Positions 54,163 to 63,283 of a stretch of 64,000 nucleotides of DNA are shown here, piece after piece; the first letter of the stretch is position 1, and each line of letters starts with the position of its first letter. Source of the DNA: JAMLHH01 sp035515235 (GTDB lineage Bacteria > Bacteroidota > Bacteroidia > Chitinophagales > JADIYW01); assembly GCA_035515235.1 (NCBI GenBank), contig DATJBS010000061.1:20809-84808 (forward strand). The letters run 5' to 3'. Position numbers and translations under genes: made by a program. The notes beneath the pieces are model-generated. The model was not told the origin of the DNA. It searched no databases and saw only the letters and a list, made by a program, of their open reading frames with translations.

Positions 54163-57100
54163 ATGTCACATTTTTCTCATTTACATTGTCATACTCAGTT
54201 TTCATTATTAGATGGTGCTGCAAGTGTCAAAGGCTTATTTAAAAAAGCCACAGAAGATGGTCATAGAGCTATAGCGCTGACTGATCACGGGAATATGTAT
54301 GGTGCTTTTCAGTTCGTAGCAGAAGCTTGGAAAAACACGAAATCTACCGGACGTAAAGATGAATTTGGAAAGGATATTGTTGAGCCAGTCGTCAAACCTA
54401 TTGTAGGCTGTGAGTTTTATTTAGTAGAGAATAGACATCAACAACAATTCACTAAGGGAGTACGCGATAAAAGATATCATCAGTTATTATTAGCCAAAAA
54501 CAGAAAAGGTTACGAGAACTTAGTCAAACTTTGTTCACTTGGATATATAGAAGGGATGTACGGGAAATATCCTCGTATCGACAAAGAGTTAATCCTTCAA
54601 TATCATGAAGGCTTAATAGCTACTACTTGTTGTCTTGGAGCTGAAGTCCCTCGTGCGATTTTGAATAAAACTGAAGAGGAGGCAGAGACTTTATTCAAAT
54701 GGTGGCTAGATTTATTTGGTGATGATTACTATATAGAATTACAAAGACACGGTATTGCAGACCAAGATAAAGTCAATGCTGTTTTACTCCAATACGCTAA
54801 GAAATACAATGTTCCAATCATTGCTTCCAACGATACGCACTATGTAGATCAGGAAGATTTTAATGCACACGATATTCTACTTTGTATTAATACCGGTGAA
54901 AAGCAAAGTACCCCAACGAATAAAGACTTTTCAGAAGACGGAGGTTTCCCAAAAGGAACAAGGTTCGCATTTGCTAACGATCAGTTTTTCTTTAAAACAG
55001 AAAAACAAATGGCAGAAGCTTTCAAAGATTTACCACAAGCTTTGGATAACACCCAATTGATTGTAGATAAAGTGGAGCCGTTAAAATTGAAGCAAGATAT
55101 CATGCTTCCAAATTTCATTATTCCTCAAGAATTTCTTAATCAGGACGATTTTTTAAAGCACTTGACTTATGAAGGTGCTAGAAAACGATATGTAGATATT
55201 ACTCCAGAAATTCAAGAACGTATAGATTTTGAATTGTTCACAATTCGTACGATGGGTTTTGCAGGATATTTCTTGATTGTTCAGGATTTTATCAATAAAG
55301 GAAAAGAAATCGGAGTTTTCGTGGGGCCGGGTAGAGGTTCGGCAGCAGGTTCTGCGGTAGCTTATTGCATTGGTATTACAAATATTGACCCTATAAAATA
55401 CAATTTACTTTTTGAGCGTTTTTTAAACCCAGATCGTAAAAGTATGCCGGATATTGATACGGATTTTGATGATACCGGTCGTCAGAAAGTTATCGATTAT
55501 GTAGTTGAAAAATACGGCGAAAGGCAAGTAGCTCATATTGTAACTTATGGTACAATGGCGGCTAAGTCGAGTATAAAGGACGTTGCGAGAGTGATGGATT
55601 TGCCTTTAGCAGAATCTAATATTTTGGCAAAATTAGTTCCAGATAGACCAGGAGTAGAGCTTAAAAGACTGCTTCTCAAACCTATGGACGCTGATGATGG
55701 ACCGATGAAAAAATACGGTTTAAATGCAGAAGATAGGGTAAAATTAGAAGCACTCAGAAAAATTCAAGAAGGGGATGATCTACGAGCACATGTCATCAGA
55801 GAGGCTCTGAAATTAGAAGGGTCAGTAAGAAATACAGGAATCCATGCGGCAGGAATTATCATTGCTCCAAAAGATTTGACAGATATTCTTCCGGTAGCCA
55901 AAGCAAAAGACATCAAATTGTTAGTGACACAGTTTGAAGGAAACGTCATCGAAGATGCTGGCGTAATAAAAATGGACTTTTTGGGATTAAGAACTCTGTC
56001 GGTTTTGAAAGATGCCGTGGAGCTGATTAAAATAAACACAGGAAGAGATATCGATCTTGATGAAATACCTTTAGACGATTCGAAAACCTTTGCATTATAT
56101 CAAAGAGCAGAAACCAACGGAACTTTCCAGTTTGAGTCCGGAGGGATGCAAAAGCATTTAAAAGATTTAAAGCCTGATAGAATAGAGGATTTAATTGCGA
56201 TGAATGCGCTTTATCGCCCTGGACCGATGGAGTATATTCCTAGTTTTATTGATAGGAAATTTGGAAGAGAAGCAGTTCAGTACGACTTGCCAGAAATGGA
56301 AGAGTATTTGAAAGAGACTTATGGGATTACGGTTTATCAAGAACAGGTGATGTTATTATCTCAAAAATTAGCGGACTTTACCAAAGGAGATGCGGACGTT
56401 TTGAGAAAAGCGATGGGTAAAAAAGACCGCAAAACCTTGGATCAACTGAAGCCTAAATTCATTGAACAAGCAGCAGCCAAAGGTCATCCAGAAAAGATTC
56501 TAGAGAAAATTTGGAAGGATTGGGAAGCATTTGCAGCTTATGCCTTTAACAAATCTCACTCCGTATGTTATGCAATGGTCGCTTATCAAACAGCATATCT
56601 AAAAGCAAACTATCCAGCAGAATATATGGCTGGAGTATTGACGAATAACTTTAAAAACTCTGAGAAAATCAGCTTTTTCTTGGCAGAATGCCGAAATATG
56701 GGCGTGAAAGTATTAGGGCCAGATATCAATGAGAGTAGTATGAGATTCTCTGTCAATAAGAAAGGAGAAATTCGATTTACACTCTCTGCACTAAAAGGAT
56801 TGGGAGATGCTGCAGCTCATGCGATTATTGAAGAAAGAGAAGCAGGAGGGCCATTTGAATCTATTTTTGATATGGTCAAAAGAGTGAATCTTCGCGCTGT
56901 GAATAAGAAAAGTATGGAGACTTTGGCTCGTGCTGGAGCCTTTGATTCAATCGGTAATATTCATCGAGCACAATATGTTGAATTGTTAAATGATGGGACT
57001 TCCTTTTTAGATAGAGTGATAAGATTCGGTAATTTATACAAACAACAAAAGGAAACTAGCACCACGTCTTTATTTGGTGATAGTTTCGACGATCAATTAG

Positions 57101-57852
57101 TCGATCCTGAAATTCCACACATTAATCCTTGGGATGATTTTGAATTGTTGACTAATGAAAAGGAAGTGATTGGGATTTATTTGTCAGGACATCCTTTAGA
57201 TGAATTCAGATTTGAGCAAGAGTTTTTCTGTAATTCTAGAATTAGAGATATTGAGGAAAATCCTGAAACTCCTCTAGTATTCTGTTGTATAGTAAAAGAA
57301 GTCAGTAAAAGAGTCACTAAAGATGGTAGACCTTTTGCTTTCTTAAAGATAGAAGACCATTTTTCTGAAATGGAGCTACCATTTTTTGGAGATGAATATA
57401 TTAAGTATGCAGCGTTTTTTGAAGTCAATAGCTTCTTGAGAGTATCAGGCTCATTGCGTAAAAAATATAAAGATGCTACAGATTATTTCTTTAAAGTGAC
57501 TGAAGTAGAATATTTAAATACTGTCTTAGATAAGGAAAGTAAATTTCTAGAAATAGGTGTGAATGGATATAGAATCAATTCGCTTTTTATACAAACCATA
57601 GAGAATATTGCCAAATCTAACAAGGGTGATATGCCGCTGAAATTTGTAATCGATACCCATAGAGATAAAGCTCCTATTAGTTTAAAATCTAGTAATTATA
57701 AAGTGAAGCTCACGAAGCCATTACTAGAAGAAATAGAAAAATTAGATGTTTTGTCTTATAAAATCAGACCTGAAGATTCTCGTTTTAGAAAGGTAGCCTC
57801 TTATACTAAATTAGATGAAGCCGAAGCTTTTATTATGGATGATGTGGATTGA
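54163..57852 (+). CDS. dnaE: DNA polymerase III alpha subunit
   Basis: Replicative polymerase, 1229 residues. The PHP domain opens the protein (HLHCHTQFSLLDGAAS at ~6-21, ALTDHGNMYGA near 38). The palm has GPGRGSAAGSAVAYCIGI near 394 and the catalytic PDIDTDFDD near 428, with the third Asp in IKMDFLGLRTL near 605. Fingers and tandem helix-hairpin-helix follow (TGIHAAGIII, PGPMEYIPSFIDRKFG, AYAFNKSHSVCYAMVAYQTAYLKANYPAEYM). An OB-fold sits at ~1040-1110 (VFCCIVKEVSKRVTKDGRPFAFLKIED). Domain order is DnaE1-like with no exonuclease insert, and the length is slightly above the usual ~1160. It is monocistronic. Confidence 0.97.
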   Translation: MSHFSHLHCHTQFSLLDGAASVKGLFKKATEDGHRAIALTDHGNMYGAFQFVAEAWKNTKSTGRKDEFGKDIVEPVVKPIVGCEFYLVENRHQQQFTKGVRDKRYHQLLLAKNRKGYENLVKLCSLGYIEGMYGKYPRIDKELILQYHEGLIATTCCLGAEVPRAILNKTEEEAETLFKWWLDLFGDDYYIELQRHGIADQDKVNAVLLQYAKKYNVPIIASNDTHYVDQEDFNAHDILLCINTGEKQSTPTNKDFSEDGGFPKGTRFAFANDQFFFKTEKQMAEAFKDLPQALDNTQLIVDKVEPLKLKQDIMLPNFIIPQEFLNQDDFLKHLTYEGARKRYVDITPEIQERIDFELFTIRTMGFAGYFLIVQDFINKGKEIGVFVGPGRGSAAGSAVAYCIGITNIDPIKYNLLFERFLNPDRKSMPDIDTDFDDTGRQKVIDYVVEKYGERQVAHIVTYGTMAAKSSIKDVARVMDLPLAESNILAKLVPDRPGVELKRLLLKPMDADDGPMKKYGLNAEDRVKLEALRKIQEGDDLRAHVIREALKLEGSVRNTGIHAAGIIIAPKDLTDILPVAKAKDIKLLVTQFEGNVIEDAGVIKMDFLGLRTLSVLKDAVELIKINTGRDIDLDEIPLDDSKTFALYQRAETNGTFQFESGGMQKHLKDLKPDRIEDLIAMNALYRPGPMEYIPSFIDRKFGREAVQYDLPEMEEYLKETYGITVYQEQVMLLSQKLADFTKGDADVLRKAMGKKDRKTLDQLKPKFIEQAAAKGHPEKILEKIWKDWEAFAAYAFNKSHSVCYAMVAYQTAYLKANYPAEYMAGVLTNNFKNSEKISFFLAECRNMGVKVLGPDINESSMRFSVNKKGEIRFTLSALKGLGDAAAHAIIEEREAGGPFESIFDMVKRVNLRAVNKKSMETLARAGAFDSIGNIHRAQYVELLNDGTSFLDRVIRFGNLYKQQKETSTTSLFGDSFDDQLVDPEIPHINPWDDFELLTNEKEVIGIYLSGHPLDEFRFEQEFFCNSRIRDIEENPETPLVFCCIVKEVSKRVTKDGRPFAFLKIEDHFSEMELPFFGDEYIKYAAFFEVNSFLRVSGSLRKKYKDATDYFFKVTEVEYLNTVLDKESKFLEIGVNGYRINSLFIQTIENIAKSNKGDMPLKFVIDTHRDKAPISLKSSNYKVKLTKPLLEEIEKLDVLSYKIRPEDSRFRKVASYTKLDEAEAFIMDDVD

Positions 57853-57903
57853 TCAACATCTTTAATTTTAATTGAAGACTATCAACTACTAAATTCTAAA
57901 TAA

Positions 57904-57916
57904 TATCTTTGTCGAG
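57904..57916 (+). promoter_or_regulatory. -7 element before a leaderless-type GTG start
   Basis: TATCTTTG at 57904-57911 matches TAnnTTTG exactly. The expected transcription start coincides with the GTG at 57916, so the mRNA is probably leaderless. No -33 TTG is seen at the usual distance. Confidence 0.5.
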
Positions 57917-58644
57917 TGGAAATACCCTGGCTGATTATTCTAATCATTTTTATTGCAAGTACCATATTTGCAACTTTTGGATTTGGTGATGCATTATTAG
58001 CCTTGCCTTTTTTGACGATGATTATTGGTCTTCAAAAATCCACACCTTTATTAGCTTTATCAGGATTTACTTTAGCATTATTACTTTTTGGTTCAGGCTG
58101 GAAACATATACAATGGAAAGTTGCATTACGTTTAGTGATAGGTTCTCTTTGTGGAGTACCCATAGGCGTTTGGCTGTTGAAACACATGGACAAAAATCTG
58201 ATGCAAGGTATTGTTGGAGTTGTGATCTCATTGATTTCACTATACAATCTTTTTAAACCTACATTCTTTAAAATTGAAACCGACAAATCAGCTCCTATAT
58301 TTGGATTTATAGGCGGCATACTTGGTGGAGCATTCAATACGAGTGCGCCACCAGTAGTGATGTTTGGAGCGATGAGAGGTTGGTCTCCATTAGTATTTGT
58401 AGGAATGATGCAAGCATATTTTATCCCAACAGATATTTTTGTAATTGCAGGACATGTGGGCACAGGATTACTCAACAGAGAAGTGTTAATCATGTATTTT
58501 TGGTGTTTGCCCTTTTTGATTTTAGCAGTCGTTTTGGGTCAACAGCTAAAGAAAAAAATTCCAGTAGAAAAATTTCAAAAAGGAGTTTTTGTGTTGATAT
58601 TGATTTCAGGAGTATTGTTGACGTTGAGAAGTTGGATGTATTAA
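57916..58644 (+). CDS. TauE/SafE-family membrane permease
   Basis: Polytopic protein of 242 residues, about seven helices, in the TauE/SafE family of putative sulphite or organosulphonate exporters. The family's two-fold repeat is visible: FATFGFGDALLALPFLTMIIG at ~15-35 and FGFIGGILGGAFNTSAPPVVMFGAM at ~128-152, with LVIGSLCGVPIGVWLL between. The start is a GTG, supported by the promoter element directly upstream. Substrate is unknown. It lies 26 bp before a small membrane protein gene, perhaps co-transcribed. Confidence 0.85.
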   Translation: MEIPWLIILIIFIASTIFATFGFGDALLALPFLTMIIGLQKSTPLLALSGFTLALLLFGSGWKHIQWKVALRLVIGSLCGVPIGVWLLKHMDKNLMQGIVGVVISLISLYNLFKPTFFKIETDKSAPIFGFIGGILGGAFNTSAPPVVMFGAMRGWSPLVFVGMMQAYFIPTDIFVIAGHVGTGLLNREVLIMYFWCLPFLILAVVLGQQLKKKIPVEKFQKGVFVLILISGVLLTLRSWMY

Positions 58645-58670
58645 TTATTGATTTAAATCTGAATTCTTAG

Positions 58671-59225
58671 ATGGAAGTTAAAGAATATAAATTCATTGCA
58701 ACCGAGGAAAAGGTATATGTTTTATCTAAGTTTAATTTTAGACTAGTAACCGTCTTAGCAATAATTGCTTTAGTACTATTTTTACAGATATTTCAAGATC
58801 ATATTGGTTGGATTGTTTTTGGTCTATTCGCAACCGTAGTTTTAATGACTGTGTTTTTAGGAATTTATGCTCTCATTTATCATTATCATTTAAAAGATGA
58901 AATAAACAATACATTGATAAGTATTAATGAGGAAGGGTTTTGTTTTAAATATGAATTGATTTATTGGGAACGAATGTCAAATCTGAGAATTATTTATGTT
59001 TCACATTATAATATTTATGGATTTACGGGTAACTTATCCAATGTTATAACTTTTTATCTCAATGATAAAAGACGAGAATTTCATTTTGGATTAAATGGAG
59101 AGGAAGATAAACTTCGATATTTAGAAATGTTAGAGTTTTTATATCTCAAGGAAATTCCTTTTATAGAAGAGATAGATAAAATTGGACCTACGTATTTAAT
59201 GGAGCCAATTCAAACAGATAATTAG
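58671..59225 (+). CDS. Small membrane protein of unknown function
   Basis: I do not recognise this 184-residue protein. Two adjacent helices (~24-42 and ~46-70) are followed by a soluble, beta-rich domain with GFCFKYELIYWERMSNLRIIYVSHYNIYG and FYLNDKRREFHFGLNGEED. Two N-terminal helices followed by a PH-like beta domain is a layout shared with YcxB-like and bPH proteins, but I see no diagnostic motif. It probably shares a transcript with the TauE gene and ends 1 bp before the stop of the convergent ogt gene. Confidence 0.6.
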   Translation: MEVKEYKFIATEEKVYVLSKFNFRLVTVLAIIALVLFLQIFQDHIGWIVFGLFATVVLMTVFLGIYALIYHYHLKDEINNTLISINEEGFCFKYELIYWERMSNLRIIYVSHYNIYGFTGNLSNVITFYLNDKRREFHFGLNGEEDKLRYLEMLEFLYLKEIPFIEEIDKIGPTYLMEPIQTDN

Positions 59226-59226
59226 T

Positions 59227-59784
59227 TTAAAATTTCAGCTCTATTTGGCTTGAAATTGATTTTTCAAATTCTAATATTTCTCTTTTTCTATCAATTCCCC
59301 ACATATATCCTCCGAGTCCACCAGAACTTTGGATAACTCTGTGACAAGGAATTACATAGGCAATAGGATTATTTCCAATCGCTGTTCCGACTGCTCGGGA
59401 TGCTTTTATAGTGAGTTGAATATTTTGAGCAATTCGACCATAAGTGGAGGTAGAACCAAAAGGAATTTTTAATAAATCTTCCCAAACTTTTACTTGAAAA
59501 TCTGTTCCTTTAAGATGTAAGTCAAAATTGATTGCAGAATGATTTTGTTGGAAAATCTGTAGAAATTGATTATGTGACAGATGTGATTTATTAATGATTT
59601 CTGCAGATGGAAATCTGTTTTTCAAATTTTGGATAGCTTGATTTTCTTCTTCTTCTTCAAATGCAGCATAACAAATACCTTTCTCCGTATTGGCAATGAT
59701 CATTTTACCAAAAGGACTTTTTTGAAAGCTAAATTGAATTTTGAGGCTTTGTATTTCTTTTGGATTTATTCTATGAATCTGCAT
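59227..59784 (-). CDS. ogt: Methylated-DNA--protein-cysteine methyltransferase
   Basis: Suicide repair protein that removes O6-alkyl groups from guanine, 185 residues from the ATG at 59784. A TTG at 59805 would add seven residues but overlaps a likely promoter. The N-terminal half is Ada/Ogt-like, with SPFGKMIIANTEKGICYAAF near 24. The C-terminal half has FQVKVWEDLLKIPFGSTSTYGRIAQNI near 99, the helix-turn-helix ASRAVGTAIGNNPIAYVIPCHRVI near 129 and the acceptor Cys in PCHRV near 150, then GGLGGYMWG. All key residues are present. TATCTTTA (59792-59799, minus) just before the ATG suggests a 0-3 nt leader. Confidence 0.93.
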   Translation of the reverse strand: MQIHRINPKEIQSLKIQFSFQKSPFGKMIIANTEKGICYAAFEEEEENQAIQNLKNRFPSAEIINKSHLSHNQFLQIFQQNHSAINFDLHLKGTDFQVKVWEDLLKIPFGSTSTYGRIAQNIQLTIKASRAVGTAIGNNPIAYVIPCHRVIQSSGGLGGYMWGIDRKREILEFEKSISSQIELKF

Positions 59785-59810
59785 GGATGAATAAAGATAG
59801 TTCAAAAATT

Positions 59811-59846
59811 AAAGCCTAAACAGATAGAAATATCCATTTAGGCTTT
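59811..59846 (-). terminator. Terminator of the beta-oxidation operon
   Basis: AAAGCCTAAA (59811-59820) and TTTAGGCTTT (59837-59846) form a perfect 10-bp stem with a 16-base loop, followed on the minus strand by AATTTTTG. It lies about 23 bp past the stop of the fadB-type gene. Confidence 0.75.
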
Positions 59847-59868
59847 AAATATTTTTAGCTTAAATAGC

Positions 59869-61992
59869 TTAAACGAATTTCTCGCCTTTCGCTGCTTTTT
59901 CTTTTAATAAAGCTGGTACAGCAAATCTTTCACCGTATTTAGCTTCTAATTCTTGTGCTCTTTTGATGAATGCATCCAAGCCGTAAGCGTTGATGTATTG
60001 TAATGTTCCTCCGTGGAATGGTGCAAAACCCCATCCGAAAATAGAACCAATATTAGCATCTGCTACACTTGTCAAAACACCTTCTTCCAAACATCTTACT
60101 GTATCTAAAGATTGAACAAATAATAATCTATCGATCATTTCTTGTTGTGGCATTGGTGTTTTAGCTGGGAATAATTCTTTCAATCCTGAATGAAGATGTT
60201 TTTTACCACCTTGAGGATAATCATAGAATCCTGCACCTGCAGCCTTACCAAATCTTTTTAGATCAATCATTTTTTCTGAAACAGGATAAGCCGGATGAGT
60301 AGGAGCTGATTTTCCTTCAGCTTCCATATCTTTTACAGTTTGTTTTCTGATGTGATCCATCAAAGATAAACTCACTTCATCCGTCAATGCTAATGGTCCT
60401 ATTGGCATACCTGCTTGTAAACCAGTGCTTTCTATAAATTGAGCATCTTGACCTTCGCCTAACAATGTAATTCCTTCGAGTACATAAGTAGAGAAAACTC
60501 TTGAAGTATAAAATCCTCTGCTATCATTTACAACGATAGGTGTTTTTCTGATTTGTTTGACATAATCAAAAGCTTTTGCTAATGTCTCATCGCTCGTTTC
60601 AGCACCTGTTATTATTTCTACCAAAGGCATTTTGTCCACTGGAGAGAAGAAATGTATTCCGATGAATTGATCTGGGCGAGAAGAAGCTTTCGCTAAACCT
60701 GTGATAGGTAAAGTCGAAGTATTGGAAGCATAAACTCCGCTTGCATCCATAACTGCTTCCGATTCTTTAGTCACTGTAGCTTTCAAATCTCTATCTTCAA
60801 ATACAGCCTCAATGATTAAGTCAACACCTTTGACTGCATCAGCGTCAGCAGTAGGAGTGATTCTCGCTAAAACTTCTTGACCCTTTTCTGGAGTCATTTT
60901 ACCTCTTTGAACCTGTTTTGCAACTAATTTCTCTGAGTAAGATTTTCCAAATTCAGCTTTCTCTAAAGTCGAATCTTTCAAAATGACTTCAATTCCAGCC
61001 ACTGCTGAAACGTAAGCAATTCCACTTCCCATCATTCCTGCACCAATTACACCTAATCTCTTAGTGACTTGTGGAGCAACATTTTTAGGACGACTTGCGC
61101 CTGCATTGATGCTATTCAAGTTGAACCAGAATGCAGTCAACATGTTTTTAGAAACTTGTCCAGTTGCTAATTCTGTGAAATATCTAGATTCAATTCTAGA
61201 AGCAGTTTCAAAATCTACTACACCACCTTCTACTACAGAACAAATAATTGCTATTGGAGCTGGATAGTTTCCGTAAGTTTTTTTACGGGTCATCGCAGGT
61301 ACGATTGGCAGCATAGAAGCTACTTTTGGATTACGTGGATCTCCACCAGGAATTTTAAAACCTTTAATATCCCAAGGGTTTTGAGATTTAGGATTTGCTT
61401 TAATCCAAGTTTTTGATTTCTCCATCAATTCTTCTGGAGTATCAGCTAATTCATCCACTAAACCTGCTTTCAATGCAGCTTCAGCTTTTAATTTTTTGCC
61501 TTCTGTCAAAAATGGTAAACTGTTTTGTAAGCCAATTAATCTTGGTAATCTAACAGTTCCACCGCCACCAGGTAATAAGCCTAAAGTCACTTCTGGCAAT
61601 CCAAATTGAGATTTAGGATTTTTCAAAGCGATTCTTCTGTGACAAGCTAAAGCTAACTCATATCCACCACCTAATGCAGCTCCGTTCAGTGCAGCAACAA
61701 TAGGTTTCCCTAATGTTTCTAATTTTCTAAAACCTAATTTTAAACTTTCACACATATCAAAAACTGATTGTGCATCTGAGTTTTTATATAAACTTTCTAA
61801 ATCCGCTCCAGCAAGAAATGTTGATTTTGCAGAAGTGAAAATTACTCCAGCTAAATCTGTTTCTTGAGTAATTTTTTCTAAAGTTTCTCCGTATAGTTTT
61901 CCAAATTCATCGTTGATAACATTTGCAGAACGACCTTGCATGTCCATAGTGATGGTAACAATATTGTCTGAATCTTTTTCGTATCTGAACAT
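59869..61992 (-). CDS. Bifunctional enoyl-CoA hydratase / 3-hydroxyacyl-CoA dehydrogenase (FadB/FadJ-type)
   Basis: Multifunctional alpha subunit of beta-oxidation, 707 residues. The crotonase half (~1-210) has FTSAKSTFLAGADLESL near 50, NGAALGGGYELALACHRRIAL near 103, and LPEVTLGLLPGGGGTVRLPRLIG near 131, with its Glu. The dehydrogenase half has the NAD site RLGVIGAGMMGSGIAYVSA near 315 and IGIHFFSPVDKMPLVEII near 444, with the catalytic His. The tandem C-terminal 3HCDH domains follow (SRGFYTSRVF, GFYDYPQGGKK, GWGFAPFHGGTLQYI). Length and order fit FadJ/FadB. It lies 41 bp after the thiolase gene on the same strand, so one operon with fused and free parts of the spiral is formed. Confidence 0.95.
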   Translation of the reverse strand: MFRYEKDSDNIVTITMDMQGRSANVINDEFGKLYGETLEKITQETDLAGVIFTSAKSTFLAGADLESLYKNSDAQSVFDMCESLKLGFRKLETLGKPIVAALNGAALGGGYELALACHRRIALKNPKSQFGLPEVTLGLLPGGGGTVRLPRLIGLQNSLPFLTEGKKLKAEAALKAGLVDELADTPEELMEKSKTWIKANPKSQNPWDIKGFKIPGGDPRNPKVASMLPIVPAMTRKKTYGNYPAPIAIICSVVEGGVVDFETASRIESRYFTELATGQVSKNMLTAFWFNLNSINAGASRPKNVAPQVTKRLGVIGAGMMGSGIAYVSAVAGIEVILKDSTLEKAEFGKSYSEKLVAKQVQRGKMTPEKGQEVLARITPTADADAVKGVDLIIEAVFEDRDLKATVTKESEAVMDASGVYASNTSTLPITGLAKASSRPDQFIGIHFFSPVDKMPLVEIITGAETSDETLAKAFDYVKQIRKTPIVVNDSRGFYTSRVFSTYVLEGITLLGEGQDAQFIESTGLQAGMPIGPLALTDEVSLSLMDHIRKQTVKDMEAEGKSAPTHPAYPVSEKMIDLKRFGKAAGAGFYDYPQGGKKHLHSGLKELFPAKTPMPQQEMIDRLLFVQSLDTVRCLEEGVLTSVADANIGSIFGWGFAPFHGGTLQYINAYGLDAFIKRAQELEAKYGERFAVPALLKEKAAKGEKFV

Positions 61993-62033
61993 TGATTGTA
62001 TTTTTTTAAATTTTTAAATAAAAAGAATTGTTC

Positions 62034-63239
62034 TTAAACTCTTTCAATAATTGTAGTTACACCCATTCCACCACCAACACATAATGTAATCAATGCAGTA
62101 GATTTTCCTGTTCTTTCTAGTTCATCTAGAGCAGTTCCTAAGATCATTGCTCCAGTAGCTCCAAGTGGATGGCCTAATGCGATCGCACCACCGTTAACAT
62201 TTAATTTGTCATCAGGACAATTAATATCTCTTTGTAATTTTAAAACTGCAGATGCAAATGCTTCATTCATTTCTACTAAATCTATATCATTAATAGTCAT
62301 TCCAGCTTTTTTCAATGCTAAAAGTGAAGCTGGACCAGGGCCAGTTAACATGATTGTTGGTTCTGTAGAAGTATGTGCAGCCATGACGATTCTAGCTCTT
62401 GGTTTTAAACCCATTTGAGCGCCTTTTTCTTTAGAGCCAATTAAGACTAATGCCGCTCCATCCACAATTCCAGAAGAGTTTCCTGGATGGTGAATATGAT
62501 TGATAGAAGTGACGTGAGGATATCTTTGTAATGCTACTGCATCAAATCCCATTTCTCCCGGCATAGCGAAAGATGGACTTAATGAAGCTAAACCAGCTAA
62601 TGTAGTTTCAGGTCTGTTGAATTCATCTTCACCTAAAATAAGTAAACCGTTTCTATCTCTTACAGGAATAATTGAATTTTTGAAATAACCTGCAGCTTTA
62701 GCTTTTGCAGCTAATTGTTGAGATCTTAATGCATATTGATCACATTGCTCTCTTGAAAATCCTTCCATTGTTGCGATTAAATCCGCACTAATTCCTTGAG
62801 GGATAAAGTAAGTTTCATAATTGACAGAAGGGTCTAAAAACCAAGCTCCACCATCAGAGCCCATTGGCATTCTTGACATGGATTCTACTCCACCTGCGAC
62901 AATCATATCATTCCATCCAGAACGAACTTTTGCAGCAGCTAAGTTAATAGCTTCTAATCCTGATGCACAGAATCTATTGAGCTGAAATCCAGAAACAGAG
63001 TCATCCCAACCAGCATAAGTTGCAGCAGTCTTAGCTATATCTGCACCTTGATCACCGATAGGAGTTACGCAACCTAAAATCACATCTTCTACATTTTTAG
63101 TGTCCAAATGATTTCTTTCTTGCATGGAATTTAAAAGCCCAGCTACCAATCTGATAGGAGTGACTTCATGTAAAGAACCGTTTTTCTTTCCACGACCTCT
63201 TGGTGTTCTGATCGCATCAAAAATATAAGCTTCATTCAT
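62034..63239 (-). CDS. Acetyl-CoA C-acyltransferase (FadA/FadI-type thiolase)
   Basis: Thiolase that releases acetyl-CoA in the last step of beta-oxidation, 401 residues. The nucleophile Cys is in LNRFCASGLEAINLAAAK near residue 91, the His in NVNGGAIALGHPLGATGA near 352, and the second Cys in LITLCVGGGMGVTTI near 387. The opening AYIFDAIRTPRGRGKKNGSLHEVTP is typical of the degradative group of thiolases. It is the first gene of the operon with the bifunctional enzyme. The operator-like palindrome at 63266-63283 lies 27 bp upstream of its ATG. Confidence 0.95.
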   Translation of the reverse strand: MNEAYIFDAIRTPRGRGKKNGSLHEVTPIRLVAGLLNSMQERNHLDTKNVEDVILGCVTPIGDQGADIAKTAATYAGWDDSVSGFQLNRFCASGLEAINLAAAKVRSGWNDMIVAGGVESMSRMPMGSDGGAWFLDPSVNYETYFIPQGISADLIATMEGFSREQCDQYALRSQQLAAKAKAAGYFKNSIIPVRDRNGLLILGEDEFNRPETTLAGLASLSPSFAMPGEMGFDAVALQRYPHVTSINHIHHPGNSSGIVDGAALVLIGSKEKGAQMGLKPRARIVMAAHTSTEPTIMLTGPGPASLLALKKAGMTINDIDLVEMNEAFASAVLKLQRDINCPDDKLNVNGGAIALGHPLGATGAMILGTALDELERTGKSTALITLCVGGGMGVTTIIERV

Positions 63240-63265
63240 ATTTTAACTATTTTTTTATTTAAAAA

Positions 63266-63283
63266 ATCAAACGAACGTTTGGT
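63266..63283. promoter_or_regulatory. Candidate fatty-acid-catabolism operator, copy 2
   Basis: ATCAAACGAACGTTTGGT has a perfect CAAACG-AA-CGTTTG palindrome. Its reverse complement differs by one base from the 18-mer at 6160-6177 before the acyl-CoA dehydrogenase gene. It lies 27-44 bp upstream of the thiolase ATG, in the promoter zone, as expected for a repressor site. Confidence 0.65.

Noticed and set aside
58032..58493. A 153-codon antisense frame inside the TauE/SafE gene
   Set aside because: Proline/threonine-rich shadow of a membrane protein on the other strand; the sense frame has clear family motifs.
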